This document shows positions 1 to 8,026 of a stretch of 64,000 nt of DNA, one piece after another. Both the position numbers and the translations under genes were made by a program. The notes under the pieces are model-generated. The model was not told the origin of the DNA. It was given only the letters and a program-made list of their open reading frames with translations, and did no database searches. Positions within the stretch are counted from its first letter, which is position 1. Each line of letters begins with the position of its first letter. The DNA comes from Anaerolineales bacterium (lineage in GTDB: Bacteria; Chloroflexota; Anaerolineae; Anaerolineales; Villigracilaceae), in contig JAHDWB010000008.1 in the NCBI GenBank assembly GCA_023382595.1, forward strand, positions 62,001 through 126,000. Reading direction: 5' to 3'.

Positions 1-504
1 CGAGCGTTTCTCGGAGAGCACCGCGCCGTTCAGGCTTTCGCCGCGAAACCAATAACTGGCATGCGCATTGTCTTTGGAATTGAATATCTGCCACTTCGTC
101 TCGCCATATCCCATGCCTGATTTTACGGAGAGATGGAAGGTCCCGTACACGGTCTTGATCTGCGGATATTCGCTGATGTGTTTTTGGATCGCGACCAATG
201 CCGCAAGACAGCGCCTCACTTCCTGATCTTTGACCTGATCGGCGGGGAAAACGGCATTGAACGCATCCCCGGCATACCCGACCACAAAACCGCCGTATGC
301 GTACACGGTATTGACGAGCGGTTCGAAGATGACCCGCATGAAATCTGCCAGCACCTCCGCGCCGTGCTGACCGTGCCTGGCAAGCGTGTCAGTCAACCTT
401 GAGAAACCGGAAAGATCCACGAAGATCGCGGCGGCTTGAAATGATCCGCTCATTTCATTCGACTTGTATTTTTCAATAATAAAATCGGGGATCAGCCTGC
501 GCAT
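1..504 (-). CDS. Class III nucleotidyl cyclase domain protein, N-terminal part (cut by window edge)
   Basis: Reading from the ATG at 504 to the left edge gives 168 open codons with no stop. The protein starts MRRLIPDFIIEKY and has the cyclase-type pattern FVDLSGFSRLTDTL followed by GYAGDAFNAVF. The two Asp residues match the metal-binding positions of class III adenylate/guanylate cyclases. In this kind of bacterium the domain is often the N-terminus of a long ATPase/TPR signalling protein, but the rest lies outside the window. Whether it makes cAMP or is a degenerate sensor cannot be judged from this part. A GAGAGGCA stretch precedes the start. Confidence 0.75.
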   Translation of the reverse strand, partial: MRRLIPDFIIEKYKSNEMSGSFQAAAIFVDLSGFSRLTDTLARHGQHGAEVLADFMRVIFEPLVNTVYAYGGFVVGYAGDAFNAVFPADQVKDQEVRRCLAALVAIQKHISEYPQIKTVYGTFHLSVKSGMGYGETKWQIFNSKDNAHASYWFRGESLNGAVLSEKRS

Positions 505-551
505 CAGGTTGCCTCTCTCTGGTTCGAACTTATTGTACTTGTTTTAGAGGC

Positions 552-585
552 AAAACCCCCTCCCCAATTTTGGGGAGGGGGTTTT
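552..585. terminator. Perfect 16-bp inverted repeat, likely terminator of the VKOR gene
   Basis: AAAACCCCCTCCCCAA, a 2-base loop, then the exact complement ending in TTTT. It lies just downstream of the minus-strand VKOR gene and upstream of the cyclase gene. The C/G-rich core resembles the CCCCTCCCC palindrome family seen elsewhere in the window. Confidence 0.75.
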
Positions 586-615
586 ATTGATGCACACATT
601 CCTGCGCGGACTTTT

Positions 616-1698
616 CTATACCAACTTTAATTGTCTCAGCGCGAATTTCCCCGGGCGGATGGACAGGAGCATGATGATGGTGATCACTATTGCAGATGTG
701 ATGCACCACGCACAAGTCGCGCCGATGACAAAAGGCTCAAGGAAGGTCAGGTAGATCGAGAAGAGCGTGCCGAACGCGCTTAAGGCAAGCAATGCGACAG
801 TCGACCAGTTCGACAGAGTCCCTTTCGAGTAGCGGGCGAGAAGCCATGCAATCGCGATGGCGATGTAGCCGATCAATCCCAGCACGCCGATGGGCAGGAT
901 TCCGAACAGGCGGGCGTACGCGCTTTGCTGCACGGTGTTGCAATCTCCCACCGGTCCGCAGACAGCAGTGACGTGAGCAGTTTCCACATAGGCAAGGTAG
1001 CCGGCTACGCCGACCCCGATCAGAGACAAGACCGGGATATACCAATTCCAGGAAATGGGCTCGGCTGTCTTTGCGCCTCTCTTTTTCCTTGTCGTTTTAC
1101 GAAATTCGCCAACTCCCCAAAGAACGGCGGTAAACATGCTGAATAGCACAACCACTGCAAGCAAGTTCCCAGCGGGGTCTCTTGAAAATTTTTCCTGCCA
1201 GGTTGCTGTATCCCCGATCGGAAGGGTGGTGGCGGTCTGGGTGGAATCGGCAGGTTCGAGTTGCGTTTGAGGCGAGGAGATGCCCAAATATTCGGGCAAG
1301 CCGGAAATATCGGGCCAGTCGATGCCGCCCTGCGCAAGGTAAGTTTCGATCAGGGCGGGGAATCGTTCGGGGATGTCGGCAGAGCCGATCAGGTAGATGT
1401 TTCCAACGACAAGGAAGGGAACTCCGCTGCTTTCCAGACCGAATTTTTGCAGCGCAGCGAGGAACAGTTTCTGCCCCTCGGGCTGGGTGACGTCAACGCC
1501 GACGATCTGGAGCTGGTCGCCGTATTTTTCAAGGAGCGGGGGAAAGGTGTTCTCGATGACGTAGTGACAATGCCCGCAGCTTGGGGAATAGAAGAACACG
1601 GTGCGCACAACGGCATCCGATGTCTGCGCGTGTGCGGAGGGGATGACCAATAAACTGGCAAGGATCAACAGGCTGAATACTGCAAGGATCTTTTTCAC
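616..1698 (-). CDS. Thioredoxin-like/VKOR fusion, extracytoplasmic disulfide-forming protein
   Basis: 360 aa. The open frame extends to 1764, but GTG at 1698 is the better start: it has AAGGAG six bases upstream and begins a signal peptide (KKILAVFSLLILASLLV...AHA). A thioredoxin-like domain with a CGHC motif follows (about residues 30-140). After a membrane segment comes a vitamin K epoxide reductase domain with CGPVGDC in its first part and CAWC near the end. The protein should form disulfides in exported proteins and pass electrons to quinone. In the best known bacterial fusions the thioredoxin domain follows VKOR; here it precedes it. The neighbouring exported multihaem cytochrome suggests a role in the same envelope redox chemistry. 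Confidence 0.88.
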   Translation of the reverse strand: MKKILAVFSLLILASLLVIPSAHAQTSDAVVRTVFFYSPSCGHCHYVIENTFPPLLEKYGDQLQIVGVDVTQPEGQKLFLAALQKFGLESSGVPFLVVGNIYLIGSADIPERFPALIETYLAQGGIDWPDISGLPEYLGISSPQTQLEPADSTQTATTLPIGDTATWQEKFSRDPAGNLLAVVVLFSMFTAVLWGVGEFRKTTRKKRGAKTAEPISWNWYIPVLSLIGVGVAGYLAYVETAHVTAVCGPVGDCNTVQQSAYARLFGILPIGVLGLIGYIAIAIAWLLARYSKGTLSNWSTVALLALSAFGTLFSIYLTFLEPFVIGATCAWCITSAIVITIIMLLSIRPGKFALRQLKLV

Positions 1699-1750
1699 GG
1701 CTTGCTCCTTATCTATAAACGAATTGTAACTTTTGAGTTTTGTGGGGCAA

Positions 1751-1764
1751 GTGAGATATGTCAC
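1751..1764. promoter_or_regulatory. CRP/FNR-type palindrome upstream of the VKOR gene
   Basis: GTGA-GATATG-TCAC, a core CRP-family half-site pair with a 6-base spacer. It lies 53 bases upstream of the GTG start at 1698 and matches the sites at 1935-1948 and 6501-6516. Confidence 0.5.
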
Positions 1765-1915
1765 CGTTCGAGGGGATATTAAAGCAAATCGGAAGATTTT
1801 GCTTCTAAAGTTGCGCGCAATTTTAGAAAATCCGACCTACTTTCGCACATTATATGTATTCATTAGCGAATCTAATACTTGAATATTACCTTTATCACTT
1901 ATCCAAATATGGGAA

Positions 1916-1924
1916 TGGTATAAA
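1916..1924 (+). promoter_or_regulatory. Extended -10 promoter of the multihaem cytochrome operon
   Basis: TGGTATAAA fits an extended -10 (TGnTATAAA). Transcription would start near 1931, at the edge of the palindrome at 1935-1948. Confidence 0.5.
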
Positions 1925-1934
1925 ATCCCTTTTA

Positions 1935-1948
1935 GTGAAATATATCAC
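1935..1948. promoter_or_regulatory. CRP/FNR-type palindrome at the cytochrome promoter
   Basis: GTGA-AATATA-TCAC. If the -10 at 1919-1924 is used, this site covers the start of transcription, a position usual for repression. An activator role is possible if another promoter is used. Confidence 0.5.
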
Positions 1949-1961
1949 AATTGGAGATGCA

Positions 1962-3479
1962 ATGAATAAAAAGATGATAGCGGGCGTTTTGATCGTGTTG
2001 GGGGCGCTCCTGTCCGGGTGTTCGGCGCGGGCAGAGGTTCCGGCGGCGGAAATGCCGATAGAAACAGAAGCAGTTGCCGCTGAGTCTGCGCCGGATTCGA
2101 GCGAATGTCTATCGTGTCATACGGATAAACAGCGCCTCATCGATACGGCGAAGCCTGAAGAGGCGGACCACGAGGCTGAATCCAAAGGGGTTGGCTGAGG
2201 GGGCGAGGTGGCTCCGTTGGAGCCATGGGAGAAAGTGCTCGTCGATGCTGAAAAATTCCTGCAGACCGAACACGGCAAATTGACGTGTATCGAGTGTCAT
2301 GGAGGCGTGAATGTTTCCGTGAAGGACAGCGCGCACACTGAGATGATCGCCAGCCCGAGCGAACAGCCCGATGTGTATTGCGCCGAATGCCATGAAGCGG
2401 AAGCGGCTGCGTATCCGAATTCTTTGCACAACACGCAAGCCGGGTACTGGACGACCATCAACACCCGCAACGGGAACATCCCTGAAGACCACCCCGCGCT
2501 GGAAGAAATGTTCGGCAATCACTGCGCGTCGTGCCATACATCCTGCGGCGAATGTCATGTCAGCCAGCCAAAGAACGTGGGCGGCGGCTTGTTCACAGGG
2601 CATGTCTTCGAGAAGACCCCGCCGATGACGCGCTCTTGTACGGCTTGTCACGGCAGCCGCGTTGGGAACGAATTCCTCGGCAAGAACGAAGGCTTCCCCG
2701 GCGATGTTCACTTCCGCGAAGCGCGCATGAATTGTGTGAAATGCCATACGGGCGAAGCCATACACGGTACGGCGGATGCATCCCTCATGCCGGACCATCG
2801 CTTGAGCGGGGCGGAAGACCCGAAGTGTACCGACTGTCATCCTGATGCGGCGGGCGGCGTGGACGGCGTCGAAATGCACGGACAGCACAGCGATGATCTA
2901 TCCTGCCAGGTCTGTCACTCGATCAGTTACACAAGCTGTGACGGCTGTCACGTGGCGGTCAGCGAGACGAGCGGAAATCCGTTCTTCGAGACGCAGGCGA
3001 CCTACGCGACGTTCTTCATTGGGAAGAATCCGATCCAAAGCGAGGAGCGTCCCTACAAGTATGTTCCTGTCCGCCATGTGCCGATCGCGCCGACCAGCTA
3101 CGAATTCTATGGAGAGAACCTGCTGTCGAACTTCAATGCCCTGCCGACATGGGTATATGCCACTCCGCACAACATTCAACGGAATACGCCTCAGAATGCC
3201 TCGTGCGAAGCCTGCCACGGCAACCCGGATATTTTTCTGACCGCCGACAAAGTGCAGGAAGCCGAATTGACAGCGAACTCGTCCGTGATCGTGCAAGCCC
3301 TGCCGGCTCCGCTGGACCTGATCTTTGCCGCCATTCCTCAACCGGCAAGCCATGCCAACCTTGCCACGACCTCATGCGTCGCCTGTCATGCCGCCGGTAT
3401 TCGTAATGCGCCCGTGTTCCCTGAAAGTCACATCGAATACAAGAATGAAAGCTGTTCCGGATGTCACAAGCTGCCGTAA
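1962..3479 (+). CDS. 13-haem cytochrome c lipoprotein interrupted by an in-frame TGA
   Basis: ATG at 1962 has GGAG five bases upstream and starts a lipoprotein signal (MNKKMIAGVLIVLGALLSGC). The first haem motif, CLSCH, comes before a TGA at 2196-2198. Translation continues in the same frame without another stop to 3479, with twelve more CxxCH motifs (CIECH, CAECH, CASCH, CGECH, CTACH, CVKCH, CTDCH, CQVCH, CDGCH, CEACH, CVACH, CSGCH). A GTG at 2208 could restart translation, but that product would lack any export signal, so haem could not be attached. The whole frame therefore looks like one gene. The TGA is a recoding site, a nonsense mutation or a sequencing error. The mature protein would be a surface- or membrane-anchored electron carrier. 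The rhodanese lipoprotein follows 45 bases later. Confidence 0.82.
2196..2225 (+). promoter_or_regulatory. In-frame TGA followed by a SECIS-like hairpin (candidate)
   Basis: The TGA at 2196-2198 is followed by a perfect 7-bp hairpin, TGGCTCC-GTT-GGAGCCA (2209-2225). Its 3-base loop begins with G and lies 17 bases after the TGA. These features fall within the published bacterial SECIS consensus (apical loop with G among its first bases, 16-37 bases from UGA). The hairpin may also be chance in a GC-rich gene. Confidence 0.35.
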
Positions 3480-3524
3480 AGCCGCTTGATATGAAAAAAA
3501 GAATCTTCACAAGGAGAAGACATA

Positions 3525-5279
3525 ATGTATAAAAAGTTTCAAGTAGTGTTTGCCCTGTTCCTCGCGCTCAGCCTGGTTATGAGCGCGTGCGGTTCACCTG
3601 CACCTGCTCCCGCCGAGCCGGTGGCAGTGGAAGAGCAGCAACCGGAGACCGCCCCCGAAGTTGTCGTGGAAGAAGAACCCGTTGTCGAGACCGGACCGGA
3701 TGCGCTGGCGCTGTTCACCGACCTCGCCGCCAACCTGCCCGCCGACAAAGGTTACGGCTCGGTCGGCGCTGCCGCGCTCAATACCGAGCTTGTCGAGAAG
3801 GATATCTTCCTGCTGGATGTGCGCGAAGCCGCCGAATTGGAAAAAGACGGCTATATTGACGGAACTGTCAATATCCCCGTCCGCGACGTGCTCAACAACC
3901 TGGACAAACTCCCCGGTTTGGATGACACCATCGTCGTCCTGTGCGCCTCCGGTCATCGCGGCGGCATGGTCATGGCAGCCCTGAGGCTTTTGGGCTACAC
4001 CGATGTCCGCAACCTGGGCGGCGGTCTCAATGCGTGGAAGAAAGCTGAACTCCCGGTCGTGACCGGCTCCATGCCCCAGGCGCCCGAAGCCATCAGCACC
4101 CCCATTGTTGACGACCAACCTCTCTATGAGATGCTCAATGGGTTCTTTGTCAACATGCCGGAAGGCTTCTACGCCATCAATGCTGCCAAATTGTCCGAAG
4201 AACTGACCGGTTCAGACCTGCCCTTCATCGTGGATGTCCGCAGTCAGGGTGAATGGGACAAGGACGGCTACATCGAAGGTTCCATCAACCTGCCGTTCAG
4301 CGATTTCTTTGCCAACGTTGACCAACTCCCGGCGGATAAAGATGCCCGCATCGTCATCCTGTGCGCCTCCGGTCATCGCGGCGGCATGGTCATGATGGCT
4401 CTGCGCCTGATGGGCTATACCGATGTCGTCAACCTGGGCGGCGGACTCAACGGTTGGAAAGCCGCCGGCATGCCTGTCGTCGGTGTAGTTGACTGGCCCG
4501 CTACGTTCGCCGATTTCATCACCAACCTGCCCGCCGAGCAGAAGTTCTACTCTGTGGCAGCCGCCGACTTGAACCAGATGCTGGTGGAAAATCCGCCCTT
4601 CATCGTAGATGTCCGTCAAGCCTCTGAAATTGAAACTAATGGTTACATCGAAGGCGCGATCCATATCGAGATCCGCGAGTTGATGAAGAACCTCGACAAA
4701 CTGCCCGGCAAAGATGAGAAGATCGTGATCATGTGCGCCTCCGGTCACCGCGGCGGCTACGCCATGGTCGCCCTGCGCATGCTGGGTTACACGGAAGTCT
4801 TCAACCTGAACGGCGGCATGAACGCCTGGAAGAAAGCCGAATTCGGAGTGGTGGAAGGCATGCCCGAAGCGGCTGAATCCATCAGCACGCCGGATGTGGA
4901 TGCCATCCGCCTTGCCTACTTCGACAATTACTTGAGCAATCTTGATCCGGCTGCCGGTTTCGGTTCGGTCAAGAACGATGTGCTGAACACCGAATTGGCG
5001 GAAGGCAAGGAAATCTTCCTGCTTGACATTCGCCGCCAGGCAGAATGGGATGATGTCGGTCATATCGACGGCGCGGTGCTGGTTCCGCTCAATGACGTTC
5101 CCGCCAACCTGGACCAACTGCCCGCCGAGAAGGACGCCATCATCGTTGTGATCTGCGCGAGCGGTCATCGCGGCACGGTGGTCCAGATGTATCTGCAATC
5201 CCTTGGATACACCAATGTCCGTAATCTGAACGGGGGGATGGGCGGTTGGATCGGGGCTGAACTGCCGGTTGTCAAATAA
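3525..5279 (+). CDS. Lipoprotein with four tandem rhodanese domains
   Basis: 584 aa. The lipobox VMSAC puts the lipidated Cys at residue 22; an acidic Pro/Ala/Glu linker follows to about residue 55. Four rhodanese domains follow with active-site Cys at about 140, 280, 404 and 544, in CASGHRGG (three times) and CASGHRGT. Rhodaneses carry sulfane sulfur on this Cys as a persulfide. Domains 1 and 2 share an almost identical stretch around the active site at the DNA level (3940-3975 and 4360-4395, exactly 420 bases apart), which suggests fairly recent internal duplication. Located outside the cytoplasm and in one transcription unit with the multihaem cytochrome, it may handle sulfane sulfur or polysulfide. 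The substrate is not visible. An AAGGAG precedes the ATG. Confidence 0.9.
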   Translation: MYKKFQVVFALFLALSLVMSACGSPAPAPAEPVAVEEQQPETAPEVVVEEEPVVETGPDALALFTDLAANLPADKGYGSVGAAALNTELVEKDIFLLDVREAAELEKDGYIDGTVNIPVRDVLNNLDKLPGLDDTIVVLCASGHRGGMVMAALRLLGYTDVRNLGGGLNAWKKAELPVVTGSMPQAPEAISTPIVDDQPLYEMLNGFFVNMPEGFYAINAAKLSEELTGSDLPFIVDVRSQGEWDKDGYIEGSINLPFSDFFANVDQLPADKDARIVILCASGHRGGMVMMALRLMGYTDVVNLGGGLNGWKAAGMPVVGVVDWPATFADFITNLPAEQKFYSVAAADLNQMLVENPPFIVDVRQASEIETNGYIEGAIHIEIRELMKNLDKLPGKDEKIVIMCASGHRGGYAMVALRMLGYTEVFNLNGGMNAWKKAEFGVVEGMPEAAESISTPDVDAIRLAYFDNYLSNLDPAAGFGSVKNDVLNTELAEGKEIFLLDIRRQAEWDDVGHIDGAVLVPLNDVPANLDQLPAEKDAIIVVICASGHRGTVVQMYLQSLGYTNVRNLNGGMGGWIGAELPVVK

Positions 5280-5310
5280 AGAATCGGGAGCATGCTCCTG
5301 AAAGTGGAAA

Positions 5311-5350
5311 CAATCTGCCTGCGAGACCTCCTCGCAGGCAGATTGTTTTA
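5311..5350 (+). terminator. Terminator after the rhodanese gene
   Basis: Perfect 15-bp stem CAATCTGCCTGCGAG/CTCGCAGGCAGATTG with a 5-base loop, followed by TTTTA. Confidence 0.9.
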
Positions 5351-5361
5351 TGGCGTCATAA
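5348..5361. promoter_or_regulatory. Palindrome upstream of the LysR gene
   Basis: TTATGGCGTCATAA has 5-base arms around GCGT, and AGTGA...TCACT follows at 5361-5383. It lies just upstream of the candidate promoter of the LysR gene, a usual place for a LysR-type binding site. Assignment is inference. Confidence 0.3.
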
Positions 5362-5368
5362 GTGAAAC

Positions 5369-5397
5369 TTGACGATTGTCACTACCCAGGCTTATGA
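5369..5397 (+). promoter_or_regulatory. Candidate promoter of the LysR gene
   Basis: TTGACG (5369-5374), 17 bases, TTATGA (5392-5397). The -35 is good and the -10 moderate. Confidence 0.4.
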
Positions 5398-5458
5398 GAA
5401 AGGCTTATTCTTATGCAAAGAACCCATCATCATCACTTATTGGATACGGAGAAAAAAA

Positions 5459-6406
5459 ATGATCGAATTGTCCACTTTGCGGGTCTTTCTCATTGCCGCG
5501 GAGGAAAAGAATTTCAGCAATGCGGCGAAACGACTTCACATGTCGCAATCCGCCGTCAGCCAGAACATCCAATCGATGGAGAAGGCGTACGGCGTGGAGT
5601 TGTTCATCCGGCGCGGGCGCTCGGTGGAATTGAGCGAGGCGGGGCAGTCCATTCTGCCGATGGCGCGGGAGGTGCTGCGCGCCGCCCGCATGTTGGAAGA
5701 CGGCTTTCAGGGCATCAATAATCATGTGGGCGGCGAATTGTTGATCGGTTGTTCCACATCGGCGGGGAAGTATCTCATGCCCGCGCTGCTCTCCGACTTT
5801 CAGCGGGAATATCCGGCGGTTCATCCGCGCGTTAAGATAATGGGACGGGAGGGGGTGCATGACCGTCTGTTGAATCAAAGCATTCCCATGGGCGTTTCAA
5901 GCAAGTATTTTGAACACCGGGACCTCGAGTGCCTGCCCCTGTTCGATGACCGCATCTTTCTGATCGTTTCGTGCGACCATCCCTGGGCGGATTACGGCAA
6001 AGCCACACCTGATGACCTGCAAGACCAGCGTATGATCATGCCGGAAGAAATGTCCGGGACGAGTGAAACGGTGCTGCAAAACTTGAAGAATTTTGGCATT
6101 ACGCCCGACATGCTGAATGTGACCATGGAACTTGGCAATCCGGAAGCCATCGAAATGGCGGTGGAACGCGGGGTGGGCATCGCCTTCGTCTCAGAAATGG
6201 TGGCGGCGCGCGGATTGGCGTTCGGGCGCATCAAGAAGGTCGAACTGCAGGGCTTGGACCTGCGGCGTACGGTCTACATTGTGCGCAACTTGAACTATCC
6301 TTTCACACGCTCCCAAACCTTGTTCTGGGATTTCGCCCAATCGCGGCGCGAGCAGTTGAATACGGAGATCTGGGATAGTCTGGTCAATTTTAAGATGATG
6401 GCGTAA
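5459..6406 (+). CDS. LysR family transcriptional regulator
   Basis: 315 aa from the ATG at 5459, chosen over the longer frame (5369) because GGAG lies seven bases upstream and MIELSTLRVFLIAAEEKNFS is the usual LysR start. The N-terminal winged helix-turn-helix includes AAKRLHMSQSAVSQNIQSME. The effector domain has the normal length (about residues 90-300). It lies between the cytochrome/rhodanese genes and the iron operon, on the same strand as both. It may control either, or only itself; the effector cannot be read from sequence. Confidence 0.93.
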   Translation: MIELSTLRVFLIAAEEKNFSNAAKRLHMSQSAVSQNIQSMEKAYGVELFIRRGRSVELSEAGQSILPMAREVLRAARMLEDGFQGINNHVGGELLIGCSTSAGKYLMPALLSDFQREYPAVHPRVKIMGREGVHDRLLNQSIPMGVSSKYFEHRDLECLPLFDDRIFLIVSCDHPWADYGKATPDDLQDQRMIMPEEMSGTSETVLQNLKNFGITPDMLNVTMELGNPEAIEMAVERGVGIAFVSEMVAARGLAFGRIKKVELQGLDLRRTVYIVRNLNYPFTRSQTLFWDFAQSRREQLNTEIWDSLVNFKMMA

Positions 6407-6431
6407 TACAATCCATCGCGCGACTCATTTT

Positions 6432-6470
6432 GCAGACTCTGCCGCAGCGCAGGGTCTGTTTTTTTTTATC
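6432..6470 (+). terminator. Terminator after the LysR gene
   Basis: CAGACTCTGC/GCAGGGTCTG stem with one mismatch, followed by nine T. Confidence 0.85.
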
Positions 6471-6500
6471 GGGATCACGTGTCAGGGCGGCGGGAAGCGT

Positions 6501-6516
6501 TGTGAATTAAGTCACA
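6501..6516. promoter_or_regulatory. CRP/FNR-type site upstream of the iron operon
   Basis: TGTGA-ATTAAG-TCACA is a perfect match to the classical CRP-type pattern. It is about 100 bases upstream of the dtxR start and would sit near -64 or -84, depending on which AT-rich -10 (6561-6566 or 6580-6586) is used. Confidence 0.55.
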
Positions 6517-6591
6517 AAAAGACGGGATTTCCTTCCATGTCTAAAAAGCGGGGCATCTGGAATAATAAGGTCAACCATAACATTATTTAAT

Positions 6592-6601
6592 AGGCATGCC
6601 T
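6592..6601. promoter_or_regulatory. Palindrome at the dtxR start, possible metal-regulator operator
   Basis: AGGCATGCCT is a perfect 10-bp palindrome ending one base before the ATG at 6603, where a bound repressor would block initiation. Autoregulation by the DtxR protein is a guess from position. Confidence 0.35.
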
Positions 6602-6602
6602 T

Positions 6603-7268
6603 ATGAATTCGAAACCCATGAGTGAAAGCACGGAAATGTATCTCAAAGCGATCGCGGAGCTGGACGACCGTGATGTGGTGGCGATGGCCCGCCTTGCGGA
6701 ACGCTTGAGCGTGACGCCTGTTTCCGCAAACGAGATGGTGCGGCGCTTGGGGGAGCAGGGGCTGGTCACGCACAAACCATACAAAGGCGTGACGTTGACG
6801 AAGAAGGGGCGCGAGGCTGCCAGCAATGTACTGCGCAGGCAGAGATTGTGGGAGCGTTTTTTACACGACCATTTGAAGATCGAGTGGGCGCAAGTGTATG
6901 AATTTGCGTGCTCGCTGGAACATGCCACCGCGCCGGAGGTGACCGAGGCGCTGGCTGCATTTTTGGAGCATCCGAAGACCTGTCCGCGCGGGAATCCGAT
7001 CCCTGCCGAGGATGGCTCATTCGAACCGCTGGACGGCATCTTGCTGAGCGAAGCGGAAGTTGGCGCGACGGTGCGCGTGCTGGCGGTCAATGCGACGGCG
7101 ACAGAGGTGCTGAAATATTTGCAGGAGCGGAATATTCTGCCCGGGCGCGATATTGAAATTATCGAAGCCGCGCCGATGCAGGGTCCGCTGACATTGAGGG
7201 TGGGCGATAAGGAAGTGGCATTGGGGCTGTCACTGGCTGAATTTGTGATCGTGAGGCCAACGAAATAA
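6603..7268 (+). CDS. DtxR/MntR family metal-dependent regulator
   Basis: 221 aa. It has an N-terminal winged helix (LAERLSVTPVSANEMVRRLGEQG), then the dimerization/metal-binding region (RRQRLWERFLHD, EFACSLEHATAPEV), and a C-terminal FeoA/SH3-like domain (about 150-221). Members repress or activate metal transport genes according to Fe(II) or Mn(II). It heads the iron operon 13 bases before feoA, so iron is the likely ligand. No strong ribosome site precedes ATG 6603; a second ATG at 6618 is a possible start. Confidence 0.92.
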   Translation: MNSKPMSESTEMYLKAIAELDDRDVVAMARLAERLSVTPVSANEMVRRLGEQGLVTHKPYKGVTLTKKGREAASNVLRRQRLWERFLHDHLKIEWAQVYEFACSLEHATAPEVTEALAAFLEHPKTCPRGNPIPAEDGSFEPLDGILLSEAEVGATVRVLAVNATATEVLKYLQERNILPGRDIEIIEAAPMQGPLTLRVGDKEVALGLSLAEFVIVRPTK

Positions 7269-7281
7269 CAAGGAAACCATC

Positions 7282-7533
7282 ATGGCTGAATCAATTCAAC
7301 TGCATCTGCTGCGACCCGGTCAACGCGGGACGATCTTGAAGGTCAACGGCGCGGGCGCATTACGCCGCCGCTTTGTGGAAATGGGCATCGTCAAAGGCGA
7401 GACCATCTTGATCGAGCGGGACGCTCCACTGGGCGACCCGGTGGCGTATTTCATCAAGGGCTATCACCTCGCATTGCGGAGGGAGGAAGCCGCGCATATC
7501 GAAGTCCGTTTGCATGAGGTGGTCAATGGCTGA
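7282..7533 (+). CDS. feoA: FeoA, ferrous iron uptake accessory protein
   Basis: 83 aa with the SH3-like FeoA fold pattern (LRPGQRGTILKVNGAGALRRRF, EMGIVKGETILI). It acts with FeoB at the inner face of the membrane, probably by touching its G domain. AAGGAAA precedes the ATG. Its last eight bases overlap the start of the FeoB G-protein gene, so the two are translationally coupled. Confidence 0.93.
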   Translation: MAESIQLHLLRPGQRGTILKVNGAGALRRRFVEMGIVKGETILIERDAPLGDPVAYFIKGYHLALRREEAAHIEVRLHEVVNG

Positions 7534-8026
7534 GTTGACGATCGCGCTGGCTGGCAACCCGAACGCCGGGAAGACCACCATCTTCAACGCGCTGACGGGG
7601 CTGTCACAGCATACGGGGAATTGGCCCGGCAAGACCGTGGAGAAAAAAGAAGGCAGGATCAAGGTCGGGGAGACGTTCGTCAATGTTGTGGACCTGCCCG
7701 GCACGTACAGCCTGACGGCGTATTCCCCCGAAGAGATCATCGCGCGCGATTTCATCATCGAAGACCGCCCCGATGTGGTCATCAATGTGGTGGACGCGAC
7801 CAACCTCGAGCGCAATCTGTATCTGACCGTGCAATTGCTCGAACTCGATGTGCCCGTGGTGATGGCGCTCAACATGACCGACGACCTGCAAAAGGACGGC
7901 TCAAGGATCAACCTCGATCATCTTTCGCAGTTTCTCGGCGACATTCCCATTGTGAACACAACCGCGAATCGCGGTGTGGGAATCCGTGAGTTGATGTCCA
8001 AAGCGGTGAAGGCGGCAGGACAATGA
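7526..8026 (+). CDS. feoB: FeoB G-protein domain as a separate subunit
   Basis: 166 aa. It carries the G1 motif GNPNAGKT (residues 10-17), G3 DLPG, G4 NMTD and a plausible G5, and ends where the G domain ends. ATG at 7526 has GAGG upstream; the longer frame from 7514 has poorer support. In most bacteria this domain is fused to the FeoB channel. Here the channel is a separate frame starting at 8023 with an ATGA overlap. The separate start and clean ends argue for a natural split rather than an error. Confidence 0.92.
   Translation: MAELTIALAGNPNAGKTTIFNALTGLSQHTGNWPGKTVEKKEGRIKVGETFVNVVDLPGTYSLTAYSPEEIIARDFIIEDRPDVVINVVDATNLERNLYLTVQLLELDVPVVMALNMTDDLQKDGSRINLDHLSQFLGDIPIVNTTANRGVGIRELMSKAVKAAGQ

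Noticed and set aside
2109-2888. Long antisense frame in the multihaem cytochrome gene (259 codons)
   Set aside because: It is the mirror of the CxxCH-coding strand, lacks a ribosome site and has no recognisable domain.
2208-3479. Independent cytosolic gene starting at GTG 2208
   Set aside because: It would have no export signal, so twelve haems could not be attached; the same frame continues from 1962.
4212-5198. Long antisense frame in the rhodanese gene (328 codons)
   Set aside because: It repeats with the rhodanese duplication and is rich in His/Asp/Gly as expected for the reverse of that coding DNA.
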